Shown here piece after piece: positions 22,827-34,612 of a DNA stretch of 64,000 nt. The stretch is from Polytrichum commune (lineage: Eukaryota; Streptophyta; Polytrichopsida; Polytrichales; Polytrichaceae). A program made the translations under genes and the position numbers. Positions within the stretch are counted from its first letter, which is position 1; every line of letters starts with the position of its first letter. Under the pieces are notes generated by a model. That model had not been told where the DNA came from and did no database searches. It saw only the letters and a program-made list of their open reading frames with translations. The DNA is taken from the NCBI GenBank assembly GCA_950295325.1, contig OX485807.1, positions 22,415,666 through 22,479,665 of the forward strand. The letters are read 5' to 3'.

Positions 22827-23220
22827 CTAGAGGAAGATGGGTCTTTATATGCTTACTTTTTCTAACTAGCCTATGGCATGAAACACGTGATTAGTACAAG
22901 ACGGTTAGCAAATCCAAATCAAGGTCATAGCCATGTTCCCCATACTTTTCGTAGCTCATATGAATGTTTTATTCATCATTAAGGAGAATGTCCTTGTGCT
23001 CATTTTATGGTCCTACATGTCCCCCGACTTATGTTGATTATTGAGTTTCAAATGATTATCATATTTTAAGCATGCATTCCAACCTCTTTCAAACACAGTT
23101 AATTTTTCTTTTCTTTCCGGGATCCGTTCTTGAAGCCACACCAAACCATATGTCACTCAAATATGGGTGTCTGATTAAGATTAAGTAACCGAATTAGGCA
23201 TGTCTGCCTTATATTAGGGT
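22827..23220 (+). repeat. Dispersed repeat family B copy
   Basis: Blocks in order: 'agatgggtctttatatg', 'catgaaacacgtgatta', 'gacggttagcaaatccaaat', 'agctcatatgaatgttttat', 'ttaagcatgcattccaacct', 'ccgaattaggcatgtctgcc'. Full-length by comparison with the intron 3 copy. Confidence 0.7.
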
Positions 23221-23279
23221 TCCAAGAGGGATGTCAATAACCCTAAACCTCACTGTTCACGTATGAAAATGGTCTTTAT

Positions 23280-25330
23280 CATGGTTCTAGGAATAATTAT
23301 TACTTCGATTTTTAATTTTATATAGCATGATGATGGCTTGTTGTAATGTGGGAGTGTAGCATTTGTGGTCGATGTGTTTGTTATGTTTGAAGTATGGAGG
23401 AAAACCTAGGGCTGCTCTATATTCTATTATTTGTGGGGGAAGTAATGCTAGAATATTCATGTTGGGGAACATAGTGAGTTGGTTGCCTTGTTCCTCCCAA
23501 TCTTTCATGGTGTATAATGATTGTGAGGGTTGTTAGGCTTGTCTTGTGATGACATCGAAGCCCATTGAATTTTCTTGAGGTGGGTGGGCATATCATGAAC
23601 ATGTCCATTTGTGTGATAGTGCATTTCCGAGGGATCCGAAAAGGGAGTCTTTAGGGTTGTGGGTGAGCAAAATAAGTGCAGATTTGTGGGGCATGTGAGC
23701 AGGGATGAGTAATAAGAGTGGGTGTGGTGTTGAAGGTGTTGGTGATAATACAACGCAATGTCTTTGTGTAGGCGATGATGTCTATTGTTGGGAGATACAT
23801 GTGTGGGTTTGATTTTGGGGAGTGGGACGAATATCTTTCATTGAACCAAAGGATTTTGTGGAATTTGTTTATTGTTGGGTAGGGGGTATGTTGTGTGTAG
23901 GTATTGATGTTTTCAATGTATCAATTCCAAAGTTAGTGTAGTATGCTTAGAGCGATAGTGGTATATATGCTTTAGTATTTTGTGCATTTGTGCGTTTGGT
24001 GGGTGTATTTGGATAATGAGGAATTTTGTGACAATGTCTTTGTCAAGGTTGCGTTTGTTAGGTTTTGAGTTAAGTGAGTTTAAGTGAGAAAAGTAAACTT
24101 GCGGTGTAACAAACTTGTGTTGTGCTTGGGTGTAGTTTGGTGGAGGGATTATGTTAGTAGTACGAGGTTGGGGCACCACGGGCCTTGGCTTGGTGGTTAG
24201 GGCTCATGGCCCCCAATGAGGAGGTTGTGGGTTCTATTCCCCATGCCGGCGTGGTGCTCACCACCTTAGTCCACTCAACTATGGTGGGGGGTCCTTGGAC
24301 CTTGTTGTATGGGTACCTCAAAGCCCTTTGGGGGGATTCCATGTCCGGTATCCTCAAGGCACTAGTGGTTAGCTAGGAACTAGTATAATGTGTCACTATA
24401 GTGCCCACCCCGAGAGGTGTTAGTAGTCCTGCACCATTGGTATTATGCCCTGAGGGTTCAATGCCAAGGGTGGGTCGAACGGGCATTCCAATTACGCTGA
24501 TCACATGGTCAGCGTTTCTTCTCTCTCTCTAGGACAAAGTTGTGTTTCATTTACATGCTCGTGTAAAAGATGTTATCCGATAGTAGCCAAGTGGTGTGGT
24601 TTAGTATAGACCATTAACATACAATTTCATGGTTGAATCTTGGCCCATGCATTTCCCTTTTCGTGGGACTATTGTGGAGTCCAAGATTTGTGTGATTGGG
24701 ACTTTGAGTGCTTGGGTGGTGTATTGAGGGACATTTTAGGAAGGGGAGGAGGGGGGGGGGGGGGGAGTATGTGGAATTGTCTTGTGGAAGGGTGATGATA
24801 TTAAACATGCATAGTTTTCATGTTTATTTTTTTTATTTTTTTTATTTTAAAATTTTAAAAAAATTATGTTAAGTTTTGGAAGCGAATGTGTGTTATGCAA
24901 TATTGTTCTAGCATGGTTTGATAAAACATGATGGAGATGTTTGCATATTTCATATAGATTCCAAAGATTTGTTGCAAGAGAAAGAAACTTCTAGCAGTGG
25001 GTGACTGTGCACATGCTTGGTGTGTGTGTGTAAGGTAGATGAGCCTCCATTTGTGGATACAATAAGTAGCCTTTGGTTTATGTAACCAAATTTTTCCTAC
25101 ATTTTAAGGCTTGTGATAGTTGTGTGCATGAGCATTTGATGTAGTTTAGTAAGAGTGATATCGCCAACATTCTAAAATCTTCATTGGCAGTCATGCAAGA
25201 GCATTTGTGGATTTTGTTGGGAATTTTGCATAGTGTTTTTGTAAGGCTAGTTAATATTTTGACTAGTTTGAGGGGGTTGCATTAAATGTAATCGTAGTAC
25301 CTTTTGAAATTTTATTTTAAAAGTCTTAAA
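23280..25330. other. Strand-asymmetric, C-poor block without a supported gene
   Basis: Over lines sampled at 23,641, 23,701, 23,881, 24,001 and 24,901 the plus strand has only 3-5 C per 60 bases, and up to about 24 G. The minus strand is correspondingly C/A-rich and yields short His/Pro/Thr/Asn-rich frames (for example 23,505-23,753) with no domain I recognise. The candidate SINE at 24,177-24,530 is a compositional island within it. Confidence 0.5.
24177..24530 (+). mobile_element. Candidate tRNA-derived SINE
   Basis: The 5' end has an A-box-like TGGCTTGGTGG and, about 45 nt on, a B-box-like GGTTCTATTCC, as in a tRNA-derived polymerase III promoter. About 270 bp of unrelated body follow, then a pyrimidine tail TTTCTTCTCTCTCTCT. 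No flanking duplication was established and no second full copy is present in the window. Confidence 0.45.
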
Positions 25331-26089
25331 TTTTAATATGGAAAGTTTTGATTTTTGCTTTAAACCTGGGATTTCTGAATTAAAAATAGAAAGTATAACT
25401 CTTATCCGCCTATAGTAGCTGAAGTGGTAAAGGTACTACGGTATGCTATACCTGGTTTTATAGTTGTTTTGATGATCCGATTTTTAACAGCATGCTTGCT
25501 TGGGATAGAGCATTGCTACTATAATTTGAGATTACATTTTGTTTCTGGTAAAGTTTGTTGTGAACTTCCCAATTTAGTCTTAGTTGGGAGTGGTACAGAG
25601 GCCTCACGAAAGTGAAACAAGGGTCACACCATAAACTTGCTCAAACCGTCTGCACATCATATTACACAATTACAGTTTTTAATCGCATTCCTATATATGG
25701 AATTACACAATACAATAACTTTGTGCTATGAGTGGCATTTCTTAAAAAGTAAGTACAAATAAGGAGGGTGCATGTTACATAGAACATGAAAGACTTTTGC
25801 TTGGTAGAAATATACATTCTAAGTTAGAAGCTATAGCATTGCATAACTTTGAATAGTAAGTAACACTTCGATTTGTAAATCGTATGCAGGTGTGCCATTT
25901 GCTAATGCAGCACAGGCAAAACTAATCAGTTCCATGAAGTTGGAAGTAGAGGACATTCAAAGAAATGAACCTATCATAATCCTGTACACATCAGTTGTGT
26001 TAACCTCCTTTGAAGTTGTTTAAACCTCACAAATGGCCAGGCATGGAAAATGAGCGCAAGCATAGAAGATGTATTGAGTCACAGTTCAG

Positions 26090-26715
26090 GCCATCAGTGC
26101 TACCTTGGGAACAAACAAACGTGTAAATATCATGCGTATAGTTTTCTACATGGAAAATACTGGAAACAAGATGATTTCTCAACACCCAATCACCATAACA
26201 TCATGGAACTGGTTGCTCAGCACATACTCAGAGCTAAGTTCTAAATAGAAAACATAAATAGAAAGCAGCAAGTTGCCTGTTCTGTGACTTCAAATTGAAG
26301 TAAACATCATGCAACTGGTTACTGAACACACTGTAGACATGAGCGACCGTGTAGATTTCTCAAGTGAAAAAAAAAAATGGTTATTTGCAGTTGATTAATT
26401 CAGGAAATTGTACAATTCATTGATGCACGACTGCCCCATAGATATGTTACAAATGCTTTTAGCAAACAAAGACATGAACATTCTGGTATAGTATTTTACA
26501 AAGAAAACATTGGAAATAACAAATTCCTTGTTCTATGGCTTCAAGTCAGCACAGTATCATGCAATAGGCTACAACATACACTATACACAAGCATAACTTT
26601 TGGTAGATTTCTCAGGTTGGAAAAAAATGGTTACTTACACTTCATTGAATCAGGAGATTGTACAATTTGATCATGCAAGTGCCCCATAGTTATGTTACAA
26701 AATTCTTTTTAGCAC
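26090..26715. repeat. Degenerate tandem duplication just 3' of the DREB2-type gene
   Basis: The block 'gtagatttctcaagtgaaaa', 'atggttatttgcagttgatt', 'aggaaattgtacaattcat', 'ccccatagatatgttacaaa' at 26,355-26,460 recurs at 26,605-26,705. A third, poorer copy precedes it (from about 26,095). The period is about 250 bp. Lies within 720 bp downstream of the stop codon, so may be partly 3' UTR. Confidence 0.55.
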
Positions 26716-26807
26716 TGCAAGATTGGTGTATACTCATTCCAGCATGGACAGCCTCTAGAAATCGATCCTCAAAAAAAGTGGGGTTGCTGGATATGGTTTT
26801 GACATAT

Positions 26808-29800
26808 TCATCCTTTTCGTGGGGGCGGCACCAACTGTGGTCGGGACGAGACAGCAGGGAAAGAAGTAGTACTAGATTGCCAATTATCCGGGTTTGTCCC
26901 TCCAGATGATTGGAATGCCGGAGAAACGCGTGGCAAATCCAAAGGGTCAGTTAACAATGTCGTCCACGCTTGTTTCTTTTCCATCAAAGATGACGTTTCC
27001 AGCATCTCAACCTCAGGTGAGCCAGGCATCAATAGCTCTGTGCTTCCCATCCCTATATCCTCGACATTCAAGTCTTCAACGCCAATTTCATCCTCCTGCC
27101 CAATCTCCACATTATTCCCTGTCAAGGTGCTTTTGCTTTCATTTGACAAGTCCGATTCAAACGTCCCATCCGAGATCTGCATGTGGCATGCGAGCTCCGC
27201 CCACAAATCTTTTGAGAATGCGCTCGAGTCAGTCATTGTGCTTGAGTTGCTGTTGGACCGCATAAGTGAGGGGGGCAGCATGCTGGCCGCATCGCCCTTG
27301 GTGTCAAAAAAATCCAAGCCTTCCACAAAGAAATCATTGCATGTGAGTGCATCTTGCCGCACGTTTTCGAGGTCTGGGGCTCGGTCTGCTCTGGCTGCGT
27401 CATCCTCCGCCTCCTTGCAATCAATCATCCAGCTGCTCGAAGACTCGGGAAGGATCGCCTCCGCCGCCAGCTTACGCGGAGATCCAGAATCGGCCGTATC
27501 TAAATTCGCTGTTGCATCAGGTGTTGTGGCCGAGGCTGCACTGTTGCTTGACTCCACCGTTGAGCTGGATTTGGGAGGGGGGCTGTCTTTCTCCACCTCC
27601 TTGAATTTGCGAGCACCTGCCAAATGAACAAACATATAAACAAATTTGTTAAGCATGAAAAATGAAGCAACAATTGCAACAAACAAACAAATGGGGTAGC
27701 TGTCATCTGCTCACAGCAGTTGCAAAGAATCCCCCACTTAGGGATGCAGAGATTCATAAGCCTCCCGTACGAAGGTTATGGAACCTATGAAACCTGGTTT
27801 GACACCATAGCACACCACAATCTGCTACTTCACAAACTGCAATGAAAAACAGCCACACTAATCTCCACATGATCTACTGCAAAATCTGCTGTGCGAGTGA
27901 ATGTTATAGAACAGCAGATGTTACAATAGGCAATGTTAATGTTAGTGAATGTTCTAAGCAAGTGCAATCTGCATTCACTCGCCTAGAAGTGCAGGTTGAT
28001 GCACATACGTTGATGCATACAGTGAACTCTTCAAGCAAATATGAGCTTTTCAGAACAGGGTAATCACTCAATGTGAATATGTAACACCCTCAGGTCCTAC
28101 ACAGGACATTCCAAGATGTAGAGGACACAAATCAGCTGCAGCCGCCAGAGAAATTCAAGGGGCTGCCTCAAAGGAAACCATGTAGCACATGTGCTTGCTG
28201 TGTCTGTCAAGAAGGACCTCGGCGAACCTTTTCTGCTTTCAACAGTCGCTACGACTCCCACTCGGTATGTAGACTCATGAATCTCCCATACAAAAACAGA
28301 TGTGATTCAACACCATAGTGCAGCAATCCGTCACTTGGGCAAAATGTGATCAAACACATAGACAACACATTCCAGTTGATCCACTGTGGCACCAACCTGA
28401 TAGCCTGATGCCAACCGAGAGCTTCAAACATTCAAAAGCTCCTACCATAATCCCTCGATTCACTCGCGGAGAATAGCAGGGGGGAATGTAAAGGTTGATG
28501 AACACATTGAACTCGTCAACCAAACATGACCTTTCCAAACAAGGCAATTGTTCAAGAAAATGCCAGGATGAAATGGACACAAATCAGCTGCACCCACCAA
28601 AGAAAGAAACCAGCCAGCATCTGTGGTTGACTCAAGCAGCCGGATGCTTCAAACATTCAAGAGTTCCAGGGATCATAGTTCTCAACAGAAACGCCACATT
28701 CACTCACCAAGAACAGCAGGTGGAAGGAAAGGCAGGCAAATTGATGCATATGGTGAACTAGTGATGTAAACATGACCATTCCAAACAGCATGGCAACCGT
28801 TCAAGGCAATTCCAGGATGAATGGACATAAATCAGCTGCACCCACGAAGCTTCTATGCTTGACGGAGTGCGACTAAATGCTCCAATCATAGTCCCTCAAC
28901 AGAAAGAGCACGTTCACTCACAAAGAACAGAAGGTGGAAAATGTATCCAAATTGATGCATATGGTGAACTTGTGAAGCAAACATGACCATTCCATACAGC
29001 ATGACTATCGTTCAAGGAAATGTTAGGACTTGATGGACACAAATCAGCTGCACCCAGCAAGCTTCTGTGGTTGACGGAGCCTCCAATCATAGTCCCTCAA
29101 CAGAAAAGGCACATTCACTCGAACAGCAGGTAGAAAGATATGTATCCAAAATTGATGCATCTGGTGAACTCGCGAAATAAACATGACCATTCCAGACAGC
29201 ATGGCAATCGTTCCAGGAAATTCCAGGATGAAATGGACACAAATTAGCTACACCTTCTGTGGTTGACAGAGCGCGACTGAATGCTCCGATCATAGTGCCT
29301 CGACAGAAAGAGCACATTCATTCGCCTGGAACAGCAGGTGGAGAATGTATCCACATTGATGCATATAGCGAACTCGTAAAGCAAATATGACCATTCCAAA
29401 GAGCATGGCAGTCGTTCAAAAGAACGTCAGGATGGAATAGAACAAATCAGCTGCACCCCTCAAACAAACAAATAAACAAACAACCTCAAGAGGCTGCTGC
29501 CTCCAAAGACCACAGATTAGAAGACGTGAGAAAGAGAAAGAGAAAGAGAAAGAGAAGTGAAGTGAAGTGATGGTTAGGTACACGTGTATGCAAGTTACCT
29601 GCAGATGAAGTAGACGGCGATTCCATGGAATCTGAGGGAGCGGGCATCATGACGGACTTGTTGTCGGGCAAGTTGAGAAGGGCACAAGCCCCATACAAGA
29701 CTCTAGCAGCTTCATCATATGCAAGCGCGGCCTCTTCAGCGGTGCCGTAAGTGCCGAGCCACAGGCGGGAGCCTCGATTGGGCTCCCGGATCTCGGCGAC

Positions 29801-30046
29801 CCATTTGCCCCAAGTCCGTTGCCTCACCCCTCGGTAGCTGCACTGGGCATTCTCCGGGCCACCTTTGCCCTTCATACACCCTTTCTTGGAGCCCTTGGCG
29901 GGTGCCTTGCGGATGGTCTTCTTGGGGCCATGGCTGCCGCCGCTACCGCTGAACTCCGCCGCATGCTCCCCATTCCCTCCTGGAGTGTGTGTGTTATGGC
30001 TCGCCCACCAGGCCAGGGTTTCGGCCACCGAGCTCCCATGTTGCAT
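26808..30046 (-). CDS. DREB2-type AP2/ERF transcription factor
   Basis: Nuclear factor that binds dehydration-responsive elements in drought, heat or salt response. Two exons on the minus strand: 30,046-29,599 and 27,616-26,808, joined by a 1,982-bp GT-AG intron in phase 1 (SSA|G-ARKFK). That gives 418 residues from the Met at 30,046. The DREB2 signature [19 protein letters not shown] (about 48-66) leads directly into the AP2 domain (71-127): [19 protein letters not shown]...RLWLGT...AALAYDEAA, with Val14 and Glu19 of the DREB subgroup. The C-terminal half is Ser-, Asp- and Glu-rich, typical of an activation region. The frame stays open 5' of the Met to about 30,163 and encodes the basic RGRRRKR and then TSLQAN, which match the family's N-terminal nuclear signal. 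No ATG precedes it before an in-frame stop, so the true start probably lies in an upstream exon I could not fix. A coding intron right after AP2 is unusual for this group in seed plants as far as I know. Confidence 0.88.
27960..29460. repeat. Tandem repeat array (about 200-240 bp units) filling the DREB2-type intron
   Basis: Units begin with 'cattcactcgcc...gaacagcaggtgga' at about 27,972, 28,458, 28,697, 28,911, 29,112 and 29,315. Each continues 'ttgatgcatatggtgaactc', 'aaacatgaccattccaaaca', 'gcatggcaatcgttcaagga', 'gatgaaatggacacaaatca', 'gctgcacccac', 'catagtccctcaacagaaag'. The last three are spaced 201-203 bp. A larger duplication links 27,730-28,090 with 28,260-28,580 (shared 'gattcaacaccatag'-like block). 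Not coding. Confidence 0.85.
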
Positions 30047-30163
30047 ATTGGCCTGCAAACTCGTGCGCTTCCGCCGCCGGCCACGGGTGAAGTTGATGCT
30101 TTGCAGACCCAGCTGCAACGATGTGCCGGCTTCGGAATCCAGTGTTCTTGATTGGATGAGACC

Positions 30164-31548
30164 CCTTTAATCTGATGTGGAGTAAGCTAATTCCAACACC
30201 CTACCCTGCACTTCACCTCTCTATCTACTCCTCCTTGGACGACGACTTTCTCCTTCCTACCTAACCCTGTCCCTGTGATGCTTTCGATTGCCTTTGTGAT
30301 GATGTTTCTATGCCACTACCCCACCTCACTCTGCCAATTCCTGAATGATCTTGTATTTCGAAACCAAGTCGTCACCAAATGGAGGCTCGAAACCTCTTCA
30401 ACCTCTTCAGGATGCAGAAGACACTCTCGTTGACAGAACCAGGAATTATCTGGTGCTCAACTCATAAGAACTGCTTGCGGAGCTACTCATGTCACAGATT
30501 GGCTTGTCTGTCCACCATGTAAGTACCAGTAGCAGAACCAGGATTTTGCTGATGATCAAACCTTCTTTGTACAAAGGTACGAACTCCAAAGCCTTCAAGT
30601 ACAAGAAGATCCCTCTTTGTATATTCCTTGACGAGATTACCCGCACATTTATCACCCAGGTGAGTGTCTGCAGGGTTTCCTCCTAATTAATTTCGAGGAA
30701 CTACCAGGTTGGCGTTGTATACCCTTCCGAATTCGGGTAAGTTGATTCGTGACAACCTGTGAACAACTCAACTTTGCTGCAGCCTTTACCGCGCATTTCC
30801 AGCAGCAGCAGCAAAAAGGCAGCCAATCTCGGTCGAAGGAGGGGCAAGGATCCCAACCACTCCAGTGCTTCTTAATTATAAGACAACTCGTCTCTCTGTG
30901 TATATACACAGACGTAAGACCACCTGATCGAGTCGGAGGGGAAGAAAAGTGGGAAGAACAATAAGGATCTGTGAGCTGTATTTGTATTTGGCGTTTGCAG
31001 GATGTTCAAGGGTGGTGAGGCAAGACCAGAAACTTAAGGTGCGGACTGCACAGCACCACGAGGACGATCAGAGACGGATGAGTTCGGAGCAAGTCCAGCG
31101 TTGGCACATCCATGATGACGGAACAACACAAAGATCAATGTGAAGCTGCCTTGCTACACATGTTATACGAAACCTGCAAAAACCTCGACAACAATCAAGT
31201 CAAAAAACACGCACATCCCCACAACCCATTCAAACACTCCTCGTGAACGAACCAAATTCCCTAAGTCTGCTAATTCCAGGTCATGCCTACAACCTGGGTC
31301 AACCAGAAGTCAACAAGTATAAACCTTCCAAACTCACGCCACAAATGTTGAATCCATCTTTACAACACCAACACCGCTCTACCTAACAATTCCCGCACCC
31401 AATGGCCGGCCCTCGGGCTCATCCTTCCTCCACCTCATCCACCTTATACGCTCAGTCTGTGATGGGCCAAATGCTAGCTTAGAGAGCAGCAGCGCCAAAA
31501 GACAGATGATCCACGATAAGAGATTGCAGGGTAGGGTAGGGTAGGGTT
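30164..31548 (-). other. 5' region of the DREB2-type gene, probable leader intron
   Basis: Lies between the open first coding exon and a probable untranslated exon. Candidate small exons with an ATG were looked for on the minus strand and none was convincing. An A-run of CAG triplets at 30,798-30,811 and low-complexity pyrimidine tracts on one strand are the only notable points. Confidence 0.4.
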
Positions 31549-31830
31549 CTTACGTTTTGTTTCAAGTTGATGCTTCAAGCTGCGAGCGCGAGAGCGAGAG
31601 AGCACAAGAGAGGAAGAGCGGAAAAGAGAGAAGAGTAGAGGGAGGGGGCGCAAGGCGAGCGCTTCGTAGAGAGGCTGACAAATTACAAGCTGAAGCAGCC
31701 ATGGACGGGCAGTCAGACACGGGCGGGGGTAGGGAAGCGAGGTGGCAGCCCGACCCCCACCCACATGGCCACCTCAGCCCCCCGTGTGCGCCACGTGTCA
31801 CACTCCCTTTCGGGCTTATTCTCACCAAGT
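31549..31830 (-). promoter_or_regulatory. Probable 5' untranslated exon and promoter of the DREB2-type gene
   Basis: On the minus strand a pyrimidine-rich leader (CT-rich from about 31,680 to 31,590) ends in a good splice donor, CAAAAC|GTAAGA, with the intron starting at 31,553. Arabidopsis DREB2A likewise has an intron in its leader. A CACGTGTC element, the abscisic-acid-response core, lies at 31,792-31,799, about 240 bp before the donor. The ATG near 31,702 on the minus strand opens a frame that closes before the donor, so it would be an upstream ORF. A 3-fold 'gtaggg' run follows the donor. Confidence 0.45.
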
Positions 31831-31869
31831 GGCAGCTTCATTACAGTAAGCTTATGTAAGCTATTGCCA

Positions 31870-32900
31870 GGCCTTATGTGGCCACCCACTCTTCTTTAAT
31901 CGGACACCTGTATTTGAGCCTTGGTCAGTGTATAGTAGAGCACCGATCAAGACCCCATCGCCAATCTACATAGGGTGAGAAAATTTCAATCAAGCTAGGA
32001 CTGAATTTCGACCTCGTTGGGACTCAATTTTCGATCAGGCCACAACCAATAGTGCCATGGCACATGTGCTAGTTTTGAGTGCTAAAGTGAGGAGGAATGA
32101 GCCGTTATGGCACACTCTAGACATTGGTACTATGTTTGGGTCAACTTTTGGCTTTAAAGATTACCATAAACTTTGTAATCCTCCTAATTTTTTCTATCTT
32201 CCTACACGAGGAAAATTTGCACCGCCTTATACTTCTCTAGATCTAGCACAAAGTCTCTTGAGTGATCAAATTATAGACGCCTCTACTCTACATGACAAGC
32301 CTTGCCGTTAAGAGTCAACACAAAGAAACCGTTTGTTGCTTTGAGATTGGAGAATAGTAGAGGCGCCTATTCTCAATCAAGACCCCGTTGGCAATCTATA
32401 GGACACCACAATTTTGTGTGTATCACATGTAAGATATCTGGCTTTATGTGGTCACTCTTCTTAATCGGACACCTATATTTAAGTGGTACATGACAAGGTG
32501 TGTTGTCACGTATCGACACCAAATACATACGTGTTACAATAAGATCGGACCATGTCCTCAAAATCGAGGCAACTTCCATTTCGAATTACTTCTCATCAAA
32601 TTGCACCATTATAGTTCATAGCTATTGGGCCATATGTGGTCACTCCTCTTTAATAGGACGCCTATACTTGACTAGTACATTGCAAAGATTGTTGTTATAG
32701 ATGACGCAAAATTTGACACATGTTTGCAATGAGATTGGTATATGTGCTCAAAATGTGGACACCATTCTAGGTCCAATAGTTAACACAATTGGATGTCCTA
32801 TGGGGCCAGGTCATGGGAAAGAGATCCATTTTGAAACTCAAAATGACTATCTTTGTTTTTTTGCAATTGCTATCCAGGCAAGACAATTCTCGATATGACA
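31870..32900 (-). repeat. Family B repeat, three reversed partial copies
   Basis: The reversed 3' module recurs at 31,880, 32,447 and 32,636: 'tatgtggtcactcttcttaa', 'ggacacctatatttaagtgg', 'tacatgacaagg', 'acacatgtttgcaatgagat', 'tgtgctcaaaatgtgg'. An open frame at 32,057-32,311 (84 codons) lies between; it has no recognisable domain. Confidence 0.6.
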
Positions 32901-33205
32901 TGGTGCCCCAAATTCAAGTAGAGTTGGAAGTGCCCACAATAGGGCCACATACCTTACAGTGATGTGTTGGGCTCAAATGCTACTTTCTCATACAATACAA
33001 TGAATGCATTTTGGCCAAGTTATGTTAGGCTAGAGCTTCATAGAGCTTCACGTAAATACCCATCATGGACAAAGGGGCTCTCATAAAAACAAGCTTCCAT
33101 TAGGTTGAGTATCGATTCATCCTCACTGGACCGATTTGGGTATTATAATGGCATTTCTAGAGTCAAATCATACTAAAATGGGAAATGTGAGGCTATAGAC
33201 TACAC

Positions 33206-33300
33206 AAATATTATATTTAGTGTCGTCTTCTATTTGGAGTTACACAATGCTATATCTTTTTATTATTCATGTAACATTTTATCGAGGAAAGATGTTTTTA
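33206..33300 (+). repeat. MITE family A, single terminus
   Basis: Contains 'atattatatttagtgtcgtc' then 'tatttggagttacacaatgc', matching the family A arm, and stops where the integrase remnant begins. The other terminus was not found. Confidence 0.45.
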
Positions 33301-33329
33301 TTTTATAATGTCCAAAAAATCAATTTAAC

Positions 33330-34255
33330 AACCAAGATGGGTCATTTTATGTCTGCTACCACAACTGTGATTGCCAAAGACACGGCCCCATTATTTAGGG
33401 AGCATGTACTTAATCTACATCGCATCTTCGTAATATAATGAATGATCGGAATGTGAAATTTACAAGTAGATTTTGGCAAGAGTTGCACTATTTTGTTAGG
33501 CACTCAATTGGCCATGTTTATATCTTTTCATCCTTGGATTGACAATCAAAGAAAAAGGATAGATAGGAGTCTCGAGGATATGCTTTGGCATTATGTGAGT
33601 CCTATCCAAGATGATTGAAATGAATTTATGCCGATGATTGAATTTGCCTAAAACAACCTCTTATCCATTGAATTATGGTCAACATCGTACAACACTTGTT
33701 AGCAAGAGGATCAACAGGTCTCAAGTCCTGGTTGCAAAAGACTTCACCTTGTCTATAAACAATGTTATTAGTGAGGCTAAAACATCTGTTGGCAACCCAA
33801 CAACAACAAAGATAAGTTATGATAACACCAAGTGACAAAATGTGTCGTATGAGGTGGGATATGAAGTTCTTCTTAGTACTTCTAAAATTAAGTTGAAATC
33901 CCCAAGTGTGAGGAAATTGCTTCCTCAATAAATTGGTCCATTGAGATTAATAAGAAATCGGCATTGTAGCATATTGTTTGAAATTGCCAGAGATTTTGAT
34001 AATTCAACATGTTTTTCATGTCTCATTGTTGAAGCCCTATAAAGCTAATGGCAAGGTAAAGCCTCCGCCACCGCCAATTATTGAGAATAAGGATGTATCC
34101 TATGAGGTGGAATGTGTTTTGCAACATGAGGTTAGAGGAAGTCGTTCCCACCCTTTGAACTTCTACGTCATCAAATGGCTCAATTATAGGTTTGGACATA
34201 ATTCTTGGAAGCTTGAAGCTAATTTGAGTCATCATGTACTCAAAGAATATTGAGA
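33330..34255 (+). pseudogene. Chromovirus (Ty3/gypsy) integrase and chromodomain remnant
   Basis: Broken frames read the integrase core from TKMGHFM...AKDTAPLFREHVL (33,330-33,420) through LGTQLAMFISFHP (33,500-33,540), RSLEDMLWHYVSPIQDD (33,570-33,620) and NYGQHRTTLVSKRINRSQV (33,675-33,730). The C-terminal GPFR-like segment and VFHVSLLKPYKANGKVKPPPP follow. Last comes a chromodomain (34,090-34,250: VSYEVECVLQHEVRGSR...FYVIKWLNY...NSWKLEANL), whose fold in chromoviruses binds histone marks for targeting. Everything upstream of the integrase core is missing and several stops are present. Cannot make a product. Confidence 0.85.
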
Positions 34256-34445
34256 CTATGTGGCTCGCTCAAGTGAGCGCCTATCACATCATGGTGTTGG
34301 ACATGAAAGTTTACTCGATATTCCGCCCTAACTGCAAGAGGTGTAAAAAATCTAAGCATAGGAATTTTCTTTCCTTAGATCTTTGATTAAGTTTTACCTT
34401 TGTTCAAGATTTTATTTGTGAGTTAAAGCAAAGACGCTCAAACCT

Positions 34446-34457
34446 AGAGAGGGAGAG
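34446..34457 (+). other. Polypurine tract of the chromovirus remnant
   Basis: AGAGAGGGAGAG sits directly before TGTAATGGACTAG, the LTR start, and about 190 bp after the chromodomain stop. It would have primed plus-strand DNA synthesis. Confidence 0.7.
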
Positions 34458-34473
34458 TGTAATGGACTAGTAG

Positions 34474-34612
34474 TATGAACTAGGCTATTATGACGCCTTG
34501 TGGATGAACTGAACTAGGCTATTATGAAGCCTCACATATGAATTGTACTAGGCTATTATGGAGCCCTACGGATTAATTGAACTAGGCTATTATGAAGCCG
34601 CGTGGATTATTA
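34474..34612. repeat. Four 35-bp tandem units in the LTR
   Basis: Each unit has 'gaactaggctattatg(a/g)(a/c)gcc' followed by a variable 'c(t)(c)(g)(t)ggat(g)aa' segment. Copies differ at several positions. Confidence 0.85.

Noticed and set aside
25404-25460. tRNA or SINE head around 'agtggtaaaggtactacgg' (also at 61,470)
   Set aside because: A-box-like only; no B box at the right distance, so noted as a shared word and not annotated.
27040-27627. 195-codon plus-strand open frame
   Set aside because: Antisense to the C-terminal exon of the DREB2-type gene, which has family context and splice sites.
30047-30118. DREB2-type start at the TTG at 30,118
   Set aside because: Not an ATG; the frame is genuine but initiation there is not expected in a plant nuclear gene.
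32057-32311. 84-codon frame in family B territory
   Set aside because: Looks protein-like in composition but has no recognised domain and lies between repeat copies.
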